Of a stretch of DNA of 45,093 nucleotides, positions 30,218 to 38,736 are shown piece after piece. Each line of letters opens with the position of its first letter. Position 1 is the stretch's first letter. The notes beneath the pieces are model-generated. The model saw nothing but the letters and a program-made list of their open reading frames with translations, was not told where the DNA came from and made no database searches. Source of the stretch: a virus; IMG/VR virus record IMGVR_UViG_3300020020_000073, positions 1-45,093 of that record; one strand, written 5' to 3'. The translations under genes were made by a program, and so were the position numbers.

Positions 30218-32397
30218 TGGAGTGGCAATTTACCTTAAACGGAACCGAAATTGAAGAGCCGATCAGCTTTAGCGATATTGCCTTTAATGTTATGCGGGAT
30301 GAACGATGGCATGGTGTATTCATAGAGGCTTCTACCACGGTACTCGGTTTCTACGGTGAGGCGTACACGATATTAAAGACAGCGAAGGATTCCTACGGCT
30401 TCGATGCTGAAGTAATTTTCATAGCCTCATCCCGCTGCGAAGGGCAGGCCGAATACGAGGAAGTGATTAACGGTAAGTTGGATTTCGGTGATGCCGTGGA
30501 GTTATGCGGGCGCGAGTGCCTTATGCGTATGCGCGTGGAGCAGGATAGTTGCGCCATGGTTTTTAAAAACCGTTTCGATCAGAAGGTAAACTTCGATTCA
30601 AATATTGCCTTCGATAAAACAACGATACTCGCAGATTATACCGGCCTCGGTTTTGACATGGAACTTGCAACGCAGGAAATACCGATAAGCGCAGACGCCC
30701 AGGTGAGTGAGGATAGCGATATTGTGGAGTTGCTGGAGCCGTTTGAATTTTTAGCGGGATTCGAAAGAGCGTTATACATTCGGCCTATTTACACCCGCGT
30801 TGCAGATAACTCTATAATCACAGGTAACCTCGATGAGGGTACTTTCTTCCAAGATCCGGAAAATACGTTTTTCATGTCTCCTCAAGTTTTATTAGAGGAG
30901 GTTTCCGGTTGCATAAACAGCGAATTTACCTACAACATAAGAACCAAAGGGCGCGCTCGTACACACGTAGGCGATACTTCCGATAGTTATACTTTGTACT
31001 TAGTTATGGATTTATGGGATGGCGAAGGGCATCATTATATTAACGGAACAGATATACACGCTGTTATTGTAACCAGCAACCCTGATAACGATGTGTTTTA
31101 CGAGTTTGATGAAACATGGACTGGAACGGTTGCTATTCCCGAGGGGATGGGAGTATATGTTTACCTTCAATACACCTACAATGAGGACGGCGGACCGATA
31201 AGCAGTTTGACAAACACCGTTGCCGAGTTCGATCCCGAAACAAGTTTTTTTCTAAGCAACTCTAAAGCCTGCCCTCCAACTAACGCGGAGGTGTACATGA
31301 TTAACGAAACCCTTGCAAGGGCAACAGAGGCGATTACAGACAGGTGCTTAACGATTGAGTCAGATTACTACGGGCGCACCGATTCCGAACCCTATTCGGC
31401 AGATGCGGACGGCTGCGGTAGTTTACGCATACTTACACCTGGGTTAAAGATTCGCCAGGCAACCGACAAGCAGTTTTTTGCCTCGATGAAGGAAATAATG
31501 GAAGGACTGCGGGCCGTTGATAATATCGGGATGGGTATGCAGTCCGACCGGGTAAGGATAGAACCTGCTGAATGGTTTTACCAGGACGTGAAAATAATGG
31601 ACTTGCCATTGGTACCATCTGCCCGGTATAATTCAGAGGACGGGCTGGCCTACTCCAACATAAAATACGGGTACAACAAATGGGAAATAAAATCCATTAA
31701 AGGTATTGATGAATATAATTCGTACAAAGAGCGCAGGACGGGTATAAAGTCAGTAAATAACGAACTGGATATTACCAGTAACTTAATTGCTTCCGGTTAC
31801 ATCATCGAGGACCTGCGGACGAAAACCTTACTCGGCACCGGCAACACCGATACCACTTACGATAACGATGTTTTTATAATCTGCGTTGAGCGGGATGGGT
31901 ATTCATACCACGTTGAGCAGGGAGTGACCGAGAACGCGGCTAATTTTTTCAGTCCTGCAACGGCCTACAATTGGCGCATACGCCCGATGTATAACCTGAT
32001 GCGGTGGTTCAAGTCCATTGCACAAACGTATGTGAACACAGTAAACACAGCCAGCAAGTTGTTTTTCACTTCCGGTAAAGGTAACTACGAGGCCGAGGGT
32101 AACCTGTGGGCATACGATCCCTGCCGGATGGAAAATAAAGTGTTGGCTGAGAATGATGATCTTCACGCGACCGATTTTGAAAATAGCGTACAAGCTACAC
32201 CGATATATAAGCCGGAAACTGTTATATTTGAATATCCGCTATCTGTTGCTGATTACCGGACAATAAAAAGCAACCCTTACGGATACTTTAATGTGCAATG
32301 CGGTAACGGAATATTCTTTAAGGCGTACATTAAAAATTTAAGTTATAAACCCGCTGAAGGTATGGCGGATTTTACATTGATAAAACGATGGGTATGA
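30217..32397 (+). CDS. Distal tail / baseplate protein (putative)
   Basis: A 726-residue beta-rich protein directly after the tape measure, the place of Dit/Tal-type baseplate proteins. No enzymatic motif is visible. It has about 11 cysteines, including a CGREC cluster near residue 93. The N-terminus (a WQFTLNG start with a beta sheet) and the segment near residues 400-560 look like separate modules, perhaps a hub and an arm. Its TGA overlaps the next ATG. Confidence 0.6.
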   Translation: MEWQFTLNGTEIEEPISFSDIAFNVMRDERWHGVFIEASTTVLGFYGEAYTILKTAKDSYGFDAEVIFIASSRCEGQAEYEEVINGKLDFGDAVELCGRECLMRMRVEQDSCAMVFKNRFDQKVNFDSNIAFDKTTILADYTGLGFDMELATQEIPISADAQVSEDSDIVELLEPFEFLAGFERALYIRPIYTRVADNSIITGNLDEGTFFQDPENTFFMSPQVLLEEVSGCINSEFTYNIRTKGRARTHVGDTSDSYTLYLVMDLWDGEGHHYINGTDIHAVIVTSNPDNDVFYEFDETWTGTVAIPEGMGVYVYLQYTYNEDGGPISSLTNTVAEFDPETSFFLSNSKACPPTNAEVYMINETLARATEAITDRCLTIESDYYGRTDSEPYSADADGCGSLRILTPGLKIRQATDKQFFASMKEIMEGLRAVDNIGMGMQSDRVRIEPAEWFYQDVKIMDLPLVPSARYNSEDGLAYSNIKYGYNKWEIKSIKGIDEYNSYKERRTGIKSVNNELDITSNLIASGYIIEDLRTKTLLGTGNTDTTYDNDVFIICVERDGYSYHVEQGVTENAANFFSPATAYNWRIRPMYNLMRWFKSIAQTYVNTVNTASKLFFTSGKGNYEAEGNLWAYDPCRMENKVLAENDDLHATDFENSVQATPIYKPETVIFEYPLSVADYRTIKSNPYGYFNVQCGNGIFFKAYIKNLSYKPAEGMADFTLIKRWV

Positions 32398-32546
32398 AAG
32401 AAGATATAGTACAACTTGCTACCAATGAAATATGGGATAAATTTTCAACAATAATTGATGATGATCCTTCAAATAGAGTTATCACCAAAGAAGATTTGTA
32501 CGACGTAATAGCGTACTTAAATCCAATTCTTAACCTCGAATCCTAA
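32394..32546 (+). CDS. Small acidic protein (50 aa)
   Basis: A 50-residue acidic helical protein coupled on the left by ATGA and ending directly before the ATG at 32547. No domain is recognised; it is supported by its tight packing between two virion genes. Confidence 0.5.
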   Translation: MKEDIVQLATNEIWDKFSTIIDDDPSNRVITKEDLYDVIAYLNPILNLES

Positions 32547-33284
32547 ATGGCAATAACAATCATTAACCCCACAAACGCATTTATCCGCTTCAATGAATCG
32601 GAGGCTGAACCTGACTGTATATGGGGTGATATTTCTTTTTGCCTGCCGGTTTACGAGGCTTCCGATGTGGCGTTTCAATTCGTGGTGCAGGGTACCGAGG
32701 CCGAGATAGATGCCCTTTGCGATCAGCAAGCCGATGAGGTGAGCGTTGCCATTATAGCCGACTGTGACGAAGCGCCGTTGCTAACCTTCCCGCAAAAACC
32801 GGATCGCTTCCGGTTATCATTAACGCAGATGCTTTACAACTGGGAGCATGGCGTACCCAACTTTCAATCGGTTATAAGTATTGCAGAGTGTTTTCGCATA
32901 CAGGTTTCCGTTGGAGGTACTAGCTTTTGCTCAAACTGTTTTGAGCGCATAGCAGATACCTGTTATACTTCAGTAGTTGAGTACGGCAATGATGAAGATG
33001 CATTTGGGTTTAAATACTGTTATGCCGGAAACCTGGATGAAGATACAACGGTATCATGTGAGCCAACGATAGTGCAGTTTATAAACGTGCCTACATTGGC
33101 AATACCTTATACAGCGGCCTTGCAAAATGCTTACGGTTCGTTTCCAACTGTTCAGGTATGGATTTATGACGGCATGGGTCAGCTTGTAAATATGGGTATA
33201 ACGGTTGCGTTTGATAGCTATCCGCCTACGATGATAAATTTGGATTTTGGGGGGAATGCAACTGGGATAATCGTGCTGAGATAA
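32547..33284 (+). CDS. Cys-rich virion protein with C-terminal beta domain, copy 3
   Basis: A 245-residue beta-rich protein with 10 cysteines. Residues ~170-245 repeat the beta domain of the proteins at 23789 and 24535: PTIVQF, IPYTAA, FPTVQVWIYDGMG and NLDFGGNATGIIVL. Its N-terminal ~165 residues differ from copy 1, so the domain is used as a plug-in at the end of different tail proteins. A minor tail or receptor-contact role is likely. Confidence 0.6.
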   Translation: MAITIINPTNAFIRFNESEAEPDCIWGDISFCLPVYEASDVAFQFVVQGTEAEIDALCDQQADEVSVAIIADCDEAPLLTFPQKPDRFRLSLTQMLYNWEHGVPNFQSVISIAECFRIQVSVGGTSFCSNCFERIADTCYTSVVEYGNDEDAFGFKYCYAGNLDEDTTVSCEPTIVQFINVPTLAIPYTAALQNAYGSFPTVQVWIYDGMGQLVNMGITVAFDSYPPTMINLDFGGNATGIIVLR

Positions 33285-33287
33285 AAG

Positions 33288-33311
33288 AAGCCCGTGTAAA
33301 AACACAGGCTT
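33288..33311 (-). terminator. Leftward terminator-like hairpin 1
   Basis: Arms 33288-33297 and 33302-33311, loop of 4. Read on the minus strand the pairing is complete with one G-U, and CTTTTAT follows; on the plus strand it has a mismatch and no T-run. It follows a rightward gene but is oriented for leftward transcription. Confidence 0.5.
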
Positions 33312-33366
33312 GATCTCTTAATACCTTAAATTCTATGGATGAGTAAATATAATAATTAATTCGATA

Positions 33367-33393
33367 TAAAAAAAGCCACGTAGAAACGCGGCT
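33367..33393 (-). terminator. Leftward terminator-like hairpin 2
   Basis: Arms AGCCACGT (33374-33381) and ACGCGGCT (33386-33393) with a 4-base loop; on the minus strand all pairs form (one G-U) and seven T follow (complement of 33368-33374). Strong leftward terminator in front of a rightward gene. Confidence 0.65.
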
Positions 33394-33440
33394 CGTATGA
33401 TTACAATATCCTATTGAAAAACCAATCAAATATAAAGTAA

Positions 33441-34607
33441 ATGTTCCTTAACCGCGTAAGATTACCACTTTATTTTTCTAAACCACAATTCCCCATAGAA
33501 AGGAGTGTGTTCAAACGCGCTGACGGCAGCCGTAAGGTACTATCAGCCGTGGTGAGCAATACATACGAGGGCAAGACCGATGATATCCCAAAGGAGTGGC
33601 ATCAGCGTCTAGCCATTGCATTAAGTCATGACGTTGTGAACATCGAATCAGACCGCCTGCTAACGGAGGTGGTAATGGAATCTGAATACGGCATAGACTG
33701 GCAGGAGTTTCTGGACTTTCCCATAGCTAAAGCGAACTTCACGGTAAATGTTACGCCGTTCAACGCATCGAACAGCAACTGCCAGACGTGCGATGAAATA
33801 ACCCAACTGGAATTGGTTGATGATACAACGGAGGATTGCTTTGAAGAAGGCACTACAAATGAATTTCCTTTCTCGGTTCTACTGAACGATTCTATCTGCT
33901 GCTATCCCTTCACGTTAGAGATAGTTAGTTTTAATACAACTTATTTCAGCGCGGTATCTATAACGGATGCTGGTATAGTAACATTTACCTTACAGGATGA
34001 AACCCCGTCAATATCGAACGTACTACTTGCCACGTACCGGGTAACATGTCCGAACGGAGCATACGATGAAGCGAATATTTACGTTTGCATTGAGGGTACT
34101 TCTACCGAGTGCGTTGCGCCGCAAAATGTAATTCTTCCGGTATTGCCTAATGGTGATAACGCTACTATTTCATGGGACGCCGTTATACCTACGCCAGCCG
34201 GTTATAATTGGGCGCTGTATGATGCCGATGATATTTACACTATCCTGCAATCAGGATCAACTACCGATACTTTTATAACCGTTACAGGACTAACCCCTGG
34301 CGAAACTTATGTATTTGCTGTTCAAACTGATTGCGGTGACGGTACCTCATCATGGTCAACGGTTGAGTTTACTATTACGGATTTACCAGAAAATTTATGC
34401 GGAAACTTCATGGTAAGTTACGACCCGACCGATAGACCTTACACCGGTTCATATACCTACATGGATTGCTCGGGCGAAATTCAAAACGGCACTTTGATTT
34501 CATTCGATGCTCAACCGGTTTGCATGCTGATCAACGAAGGAGAAACGAACCCGATATTATTTACCGCCGACCCTGGCATATCAATTTCATACATAGGACT
34601 ATGCTAA
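33441..34607 (+). CDS. Cys-rich virion protein with fibronectin type III domain
   Basis: A 388-residue protein with 13 cysteines. Residues ~228-318 form a fibronectin type III domain: NATISWDAV, then YNWALYDAD, VTGLTPGETYVFAVQTDC, and SWSTVEFTI. FN3 domains on phage virions bind surface glycans and are often on tails or capsid decorations. The first ~100 residues may anchor it to the tail. It precedes the glycosyltransferase and portal genes, overlapping the former by 7 bases (ATGCTAA). Confidence 0.7.
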   Translation: MFLNRVRLPLYFSKPQFPIERSVFKRADGSRKVLSAVVSNTYEGKTDDIPKEWHQRLAIALSHDVVNIESDRLLTEVVMESEYGIDWQEFLDFPIAKANFTVNVTPFNASNSNCQTCDEITQLELVDDTTEDCFEEGTTNEFPFSVLLNDSICCYPFTLEIVSFNTTYFSAVSITDAGIVTFTLQDETPSISNVLLATYRVTCPNGAYDEANIYVCIEGTSTECVAPQNVILPVLPNGDNATISWDAVIPTPAGYNWALYDADDIYTILQSGSTTDTFITVTGLTPGETYVFAVQTDCGDGTSSWSTVEFTITDLPENLCGNFMVSYDPTDRPYTGSYTYMDCSGEIQNGTLISFDAQPVCMLINEGETNPILFTADPGISISYIGLC

Positions 34608-35431
34608 AACAAGGGATCATATTAATTGCAACCGGACACGGCAATTACGGCAAAATGGCCTATAACTTAGCGTTGACCATTAAGAACGTTGAACCGGAAA
34701 CGCAAATAGCGGTTATCCATGACGGTTTGGATCACCTGACCGAGATACAAAAAGAGATATTTGATTTTAGGATAGAGCTGCCCGAAGGTTTCCGCCAGGG
34801 GTTCGGTGCGAAGCTGCACCTTGATCAACTTACCCCGTTTGAAAAAACTTTGTTTCTTGATGCGGATATGTTATGGCTGGGTAAAAAACCTTCCGAACTA
34901 TTTGCCGAGTTAAATGGTACGGGGTTCACTTCAATAACTGAAGGTCATAGCGAGGCCATAAATTACAAGTACTATTTTTGGGCAGACCCGCAGGAAATAA
35001 AAGACGCATACAAAGTTGATAAGGTTTGGCAGATCAGGTCCGAGGTAATGTACTTTGAAAAAGGCACAAAGGTATTTGATAAAGCCCGAAGCCTGAAGCC
35101 GGAGAAGAAACTGAAAACAATCAGGAAGTTTGGTGAGCATATACCGGACGAACTGTATTTTAATATTGCAACGGCGATTCTGGGTATTGACCCGCATCTG
35201 CCGTCATGGATGCCAGCGTATTGGGCGCGTTTACACGGTGAGGTTATGCCGCCCTTGAAGGACCTGCATCAATCGTATTATTTGCTTAGTTTTGGAAGCA
35301 ACGCAGCTTCACCTATCATGAAAAAAACTTATGATACTGTGATGACCGTTGCAACGTACAAACTAGGGTTGCCGTATCTGTTCAAATTAAAATCAAAAAA
35401 AGAATGGGCGCCAGGGCGACTAAAAATATAA
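34601..35431 (+). CDS. Glycosyltransferase (GT-A fold, GT8-like)
   Basis: A 276-residue protein starting at ATG 34601, which overlaps the end of the FN3 gene; an upstream in-frame start at 34466 would run inside that gene. The LFLDADMLWL segment carries the metal-binding D87-x-D89 of GT-A enzymes, and the N-terminus (ILIATGHGNYG) fits a nucleotide-sugar fold. It transfers a sugar from a nucleotide donor. It stands alone among rightward virion genes between the FN3 protein and the portal, so it may glycosylate a virion protein. Confidence 0.75.
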   Translation: MLKQGIILIATGHGNYGKMAYNLALTIKNVEPETQIAVIHDGLDHLTEIQKEIFDFRIELPEGFRQGFGAKLHLDQLTPFEKTLFLDADMLWLGKKPSELFAELNGTGFTSITEGHSEAINYKYYFWADPQEIKDAYKVDKVWQIRSEVMYFEKGTKVFDKARSLKPEKKLKTIRKFGEHIPDELYFNIATAILGIDPHLPSWMPAYWARLHGEVMPPLKDLHQSYYLLSFGSNAASPIMKKTYDTVMTVATYKLGLPYLFKLKSKKEWAPGRLKI

Positions 35432-35435
35432 CGAC

Positions 35436-37214
35436 ATGCCAAAACTAATATTTACACCGGCTGAACTGAAAGCATACTTCGCTGATAAGGACGAGAATAA
35501 ACCGCTGTACCATTACGCGGAAAAAAGCCGCGAACTGGAAAAGGAAATGCGGGTACACGCTGACGGTACGTTTCCGGAAAAACTTATCAACGAGCGCCGG
35601 CCGAACGAACCGGAAACGGTGCTGGAATATCGTAAAAGTATCTTCGTACCTAAGACAAAACCGTTTTTTAGTAAGATTGAATCTACCCTGCAGAAGATAC
35701 GGCGTAGCTCGGACTGGAGTATTAAATATCCTGAAGGCGCTTTTGATCGTATCGTTGAGGGCGAAAAGCTGAACGATTACACCGAAGATAATTACCCGGT
35801 GTTCAGGTCCGTAACTAACTGGGCGTTCTCTCTGCTGCTGCGGTCCTACCTGGTAGACGCGAATGCCTTGTTATTGGTGGCACCTTTGGAAATACCGGAT
35901 GAGGAAAACAAGTATGTAAAACCCGTTGTAACCATATTCAATTCCTGCGATGTTATTGACTTCGTGGAGGATGATTATGCTGTGGTGCGAAATAAGGTAG
36001 GGGCAACATACATGCAGGGAGGTAGAGAGCAGCAAGGGGAAAGCTATTACATCGTTACAACTGATTCGATTACCCGCTACGACCAGGTAAGCACTAAACG
36101 GGCGTTCGCAGTTGGTTGGTACTGGGAGCATGGACTTGACGAACTGCCCATGTTTAAACTTGGCGGTATTGTTATTGATGTTTACGGTTACAACACCTTG
36201 TACGAATCTCGTATATCCGGTATCGTTCCCGAGTTCAACGAAGCGTTACGGGAGTATAGCGATCTGCAAGCCGCTAAGGTTTTGCACTTATATCCTGAAA
36301 GGTGGGAGTACACGCAGAATGAATGTAAGGCATGTAATACAACCGGGCGCGTTATGCAAGGCACCGGTGAATCTGCTTGCCAGGTAACTTGTAACACTTG
36401 TGCGGGGCAGGGGTATATTGCCACAGGCCCATACAGTAAAATGATTATTAAGCCACCACAGGCGAATATGGGGGAGATGACAATTCCAACACCGCCCGCC
36501 GGTTTCGTTGAGAAAGATGTGGAGATTATTAAGGTGCAGGAAACTTCGATTAGTGATCATATTTACCACGGCTTATCTGCTATTAACTTTGAGTTCCTTG
36601 CTTCCTCTCCGCTCAATCAATCCGGTACTGCAAAAGAGGTAGATAAGGACGAACTAAATACAACCGTTCACGCCATTGCTGAAGACCTTGTCCGGATCAT
36701 TGATAAGACGTATTATTTCATTGCCCGTTACAGGTATTCAACCCAGTACACCGTTGAGCAGATTATTCAAATGATACCCGATATTGCAGTTCCTGAAAAG
36801 TTCGATATCCTATCAACTAAGTACTTTGATGAGCAGTTGACAAGTGCTAAGGCGAACAAGTTAAACCCGGCCATCATGAATGCTATGGAAGTGGCTTATG
36901 CTACTAAGGCGTTTAATAATGATCTGGATATTGCGGAGCATGTGCAACTTATATTGAAATTGGATCCTCTTGCCGGTATTGCTGAAGATGATAAAATGAG
37001 CAGGCTAAGTAATAAAGGCATTTTGCAAATAGATTACATAGTGAGCAGTAACATTAATAAGTTTGTAGATTTAGCAATGGAGAAAAATAAAGGCTTCGCT
37101 GAAATGGATACTACCCGGCAGCGGGATATTATTTACGCAATGGCTGCTGAACAGGAAGCTGAGGAAGTAACTAGCCTGATACCAACGGATGAAGAAGTAA
37201 TATTTGAGGAATAA
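35436..37214 (+). CDS. Portal protein, with inserted zinc finger
   Basis: A 592-residue protein in the size range of phage portals, with the layout of portals of Bacteroidota phages: N-terminal helical part, central mixed region with an FEFLASSPLNQSG loop near residue 385, and C-terminal helices with an acidic end (EEVIFEE). Residues ~297-330 carry CKACNTTG and CNTCAGQG, a DnaJ-type zinc finger inserted between the portal's two halves. It would form the dodecameric vertex for DNA passage. It sits before the minor head protein but 13 kb from terminase. Confidence 0.75.
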   Translation: MPKLIFTPAELKAYFADKDENKPLYHYAEKSRELEKEMRVHADGTFPEKLINERRPNEPETVLEYRKSIFVPKTKPFFSKIESTLQKIRRSSDWSIKYPEGAFDRIVEGEKLNDYTEDNYPVFRSVTNWAFSLLLRSYLVDANALLLVAPLEIPDEENKYVKPVVTIFNSCDVIDFVEDDYAVVRNKVGATYMQGGREQQGESYYIVTTDSITRYDQVSTKRAFAVGWYWEHGLDELPMFKLGGIVIDVYGYNTLYESRISGIVPEFNEALREYSDLQAAKVLHLYPERWEYTQNECKACNTTGRVMQGTGESACQVTCNTCAGQGYIATGPYSKMIIKPPQANMGEMTIPTPPAGFVEKDVEIIKVQETSISDHIYHGLSAINFEFLASSPLNQSGTAKEVDKDELNTTVHAIAEDLVRIIDKTYYFIARYRYSTQYTVEQIIQMIPDIAVPEKFDILSTKYFDEQLTSAKANKLNPAIMNAMEVAYATKAFNNDLDIAEHVQLILKLDPLAGIAEDDKMSRLSNKGILQIDYIVSSNINKFVDLAMEKNKGFAEMDTTRQRDIIYAMAAEQEAEEVTSLIPTDEEVIFEE

Positions 37215-37252
37215 AAAAACCTCCCTGCTGCTAATGCAAACCAAAGGGAGGT
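37213..37252 (-). terminator. Leftward terminator of the moron at 37276-37659
   Basis: ACCTCCCT (37219-37226) and AGGGAGGT (37245-37252) form an 8-bp stem with an 18-base loop; on the minus strand seven T follow (complement of 37213-37219). It lies just downstream of the leftward gene's stop. Confidence 0.75.
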
Positions 37253-37275
37253 AAGTCGTAGAAATTTACGGAAAA

Positions 37276-37659
37276 CTACGACTGTTCGTTTATGGCATCG
37301 TATAATTTACGGATGGCTTCAAATTCAAAAGTCTGGCAGCCGACTAATACAACGCCGTCTTTGATTATTGCATTGTAGTTATCATTTAATTTAATCTCAA
37401 TATCTTTTATTTTATTCCAGTTGTCGCAATACTCAAAGAATTTTTCGTAGTTTATCCATGTGCAACTATCCCGGTCTGTACTTTTATTTGGGGTTAAGTG
37501 ATAACATGAAAAAGAAATATTCGGGTATTCTTCATAATCCCGTTTACTGGTATCGTGATAAATCGGAACGCCTTTGCTTCTTGCATAATCAAAAAGCGCA
37601 ATGTATAGCGTGTCATTAGGAATGTTTCTTAAAACATCGTTGTAGGAAAATGTTTTCAT
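37276..37659 (-). CDS. Leftward moron, hypothetical
   Basis: A 127-residue acidic protein with mixed alpha/beta character and several Tyr/Asn. No domain is recognised. It is the only leftward gene within the 22-38 kb rightward block, between portal and minor head gene, and it has its own -7 box (37691-37698) and its own terminator (37213-37252). That is the definition of a moron, expressed independently of the late genes, often to benefit the host cell or block other phages. Confidence 0.7.
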   Translation of the reverse strand: MKTFSYNDVLRNIPNDTLYIALFDYARSKGVPIYHDTSKRDYEEYPNISFSCYHLTPNKSTDRDSCTWINYEKFFEYCDNWNKIKDIEIKLNDNYNAIIKDGVVLVGCQTFEFEAIRKLYDAINEQS

Positions 37660-37690
37660 TGTCGTAAATTTTTTAATGATTAATAATAAG

Positions 37691-37698
37691 CAAACCTA
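37691..37698 (-). promoter_or_regulatory. Promoter -7 box of the leftward moron
   Basis: TAGGTTTG on the minus strand is an exact TAnnTTTG match, 31 bases upstream of the ATG at 37659. No clear TTG at the -33 distance. Confidence 0.55.
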
Positions 37699-37721
37699 AC
37701 AAACAGCAACCGATAAAAAAA

Positions 37722-37735
37722 GAGTAAAAGTACTC
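37722..37735. promoter_or_regulatory. Palindrome between the divergent moron and head gene
   Basis: GAGTA (37722-37726) and TACTC (37731-37735) with a 4-base centre, about 24 bases upstream of the moron -7 box. On the minus strand seven T follow, so it might also act as a leftward terminator, but no leftward gene lies upstream. More likely an operator. Confidence 0.4.
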
Positions 37736-37761
37736 GATTATTTATATTAGTATATTTACAC

Positions 37762-38736
37762 ATGCCATCCCAACAAAAAATACTTAAGGAAATTAAACGC
37801 GCTCTTGCCCGGTTCGATAAGAAGATACCGGCAATGCAGAGCGAGTTATATAAGCTGATGCTGGCCGAGATTAAGCGGCTGGATACGTCAGGCGATACCG
37901 TGAAGGTTACGGTTAAAAACCTTAGCATCCTTGCCAGCATTAAGAACAAGCTAAACCGGCTTATTTTAAACCCCGAATACCGCGCAGAGGTGAAGGAATT
38001 TGCAAAGGCGTTTAACAGCGTTTACGCCTTGCAGTTCGATTACTGGAAGGAGGCCGATAAAACATTTAAGCCCCGGCCATTATTAAAAGCCGTCCGCAAC
38101 CAGGCAATAACCGATGTTGTTGGTCAGCTCACTACGCAGGGTATATCGGCTAACGTATCGGATAACCTTATACAGATACTCCGCACCAATATAACGGCAG
38201 GAGGGAGCTATAAAGACCTGGCAGAGCAGTTACGGCAGAGCTTGACCAATACACCGGAAAGTAAGGGTATTTTGGATAGGTATGTAAAGACCGTGGCAAC
38301 GGATTCGATAACGCAATTTAACCGCGCCTATACAAATATCGTTTCATCGGATCTCGGTTACGAGTGGTATTCATACGGTAATACCGAGATAGAAACATCA
38401 AGGCCGTTTTGTCAATCAATGGTTGAACGGCATAACTTTTTTCACGTTTCCCAGGTTCCAGATATGCTCAAAGGCTTATGGCTAGGTGCAAGGATGCGGT
38501 ATGACAGCAATGTAAAAGGTGAAGGAGAAAAGACCGTTGATATTTACGATAAGACCGGGCTTCCTTACGGGTTTATAGCGGGAACGAATGCAGAGAATTT
38601 CTTTGTGCGCTGTGGTGGATATCAATGTAAGCACTCATTAGACCCCGTCAATGTAAGACAAGTGCCCGCCGATCTTGTAGAAGCTGTAAAAGAAACTGCT
38701 AAATACAAAGCATGGGTTAAGGTAAATCAGAAGTAA
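37762..38736 (+). CDS. Minor head morphogenesis protein (Mu gpF-like)
   Basis: A 324-residue protein downstream of the portal. The C-terminal half has the family signature: ATDSITQFNRAYTN near residue 180, SRPFCQSMVERH near 215, and GYQCKHSLDPV near 295, the last two resembling the C-x-n-C-x-H pattern of SPP1 gp7/Mu F proteins. They join the prohead and help DNA leave the capsid. The first half is a basic coiled coil. Its last 20 bases overlap the HNH gene on the other strand. Confidence 0.75.
   Translation: MPSQQKILKEIKRALARFDKKIPAMQSELYKLMLAEIKRLDTSGDTVKVTVKNLSILASIKNKLNRLILNPEYRAEVKEFAKAFNSVYALQFDYWKEADKTFKPRPLLKAVRNQAITDVVGQLTTQGISANVSDNLIQILRTNITAGGSYKDLAEQLRQSLTNTPESKGILDRYVKTVATDSITQFNRAYTNIVSSDLGYEWYSYGNTEIETSRPFCQSMVERHNFFHVSQVPDMLKGLWLGARMRYDSNVKGEGEKTVDIYDKTGLPYGFIAGTNAENFFVRCGGYQCKHSLDPVNVRQVPADLVEAVKETAKYKAWVKVNQK

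Noticed and set aside
33285-33440. Rightward terminator after the 245-aa virion protein
   Set aside because: On the plus strand hairpin 1 has a C-A mismatch and neither hairpin is followed by a T-run; both are better formed on the minus strand.
34466-34600. Upstream start for the rightward glycosyltransferase
   Set aside because: The extra 45 residues lie entirely inside the FN3 gene and do not resemble glycosyltransferase sequence; the ATG at 34601 gives a canonical N-terminal strand.
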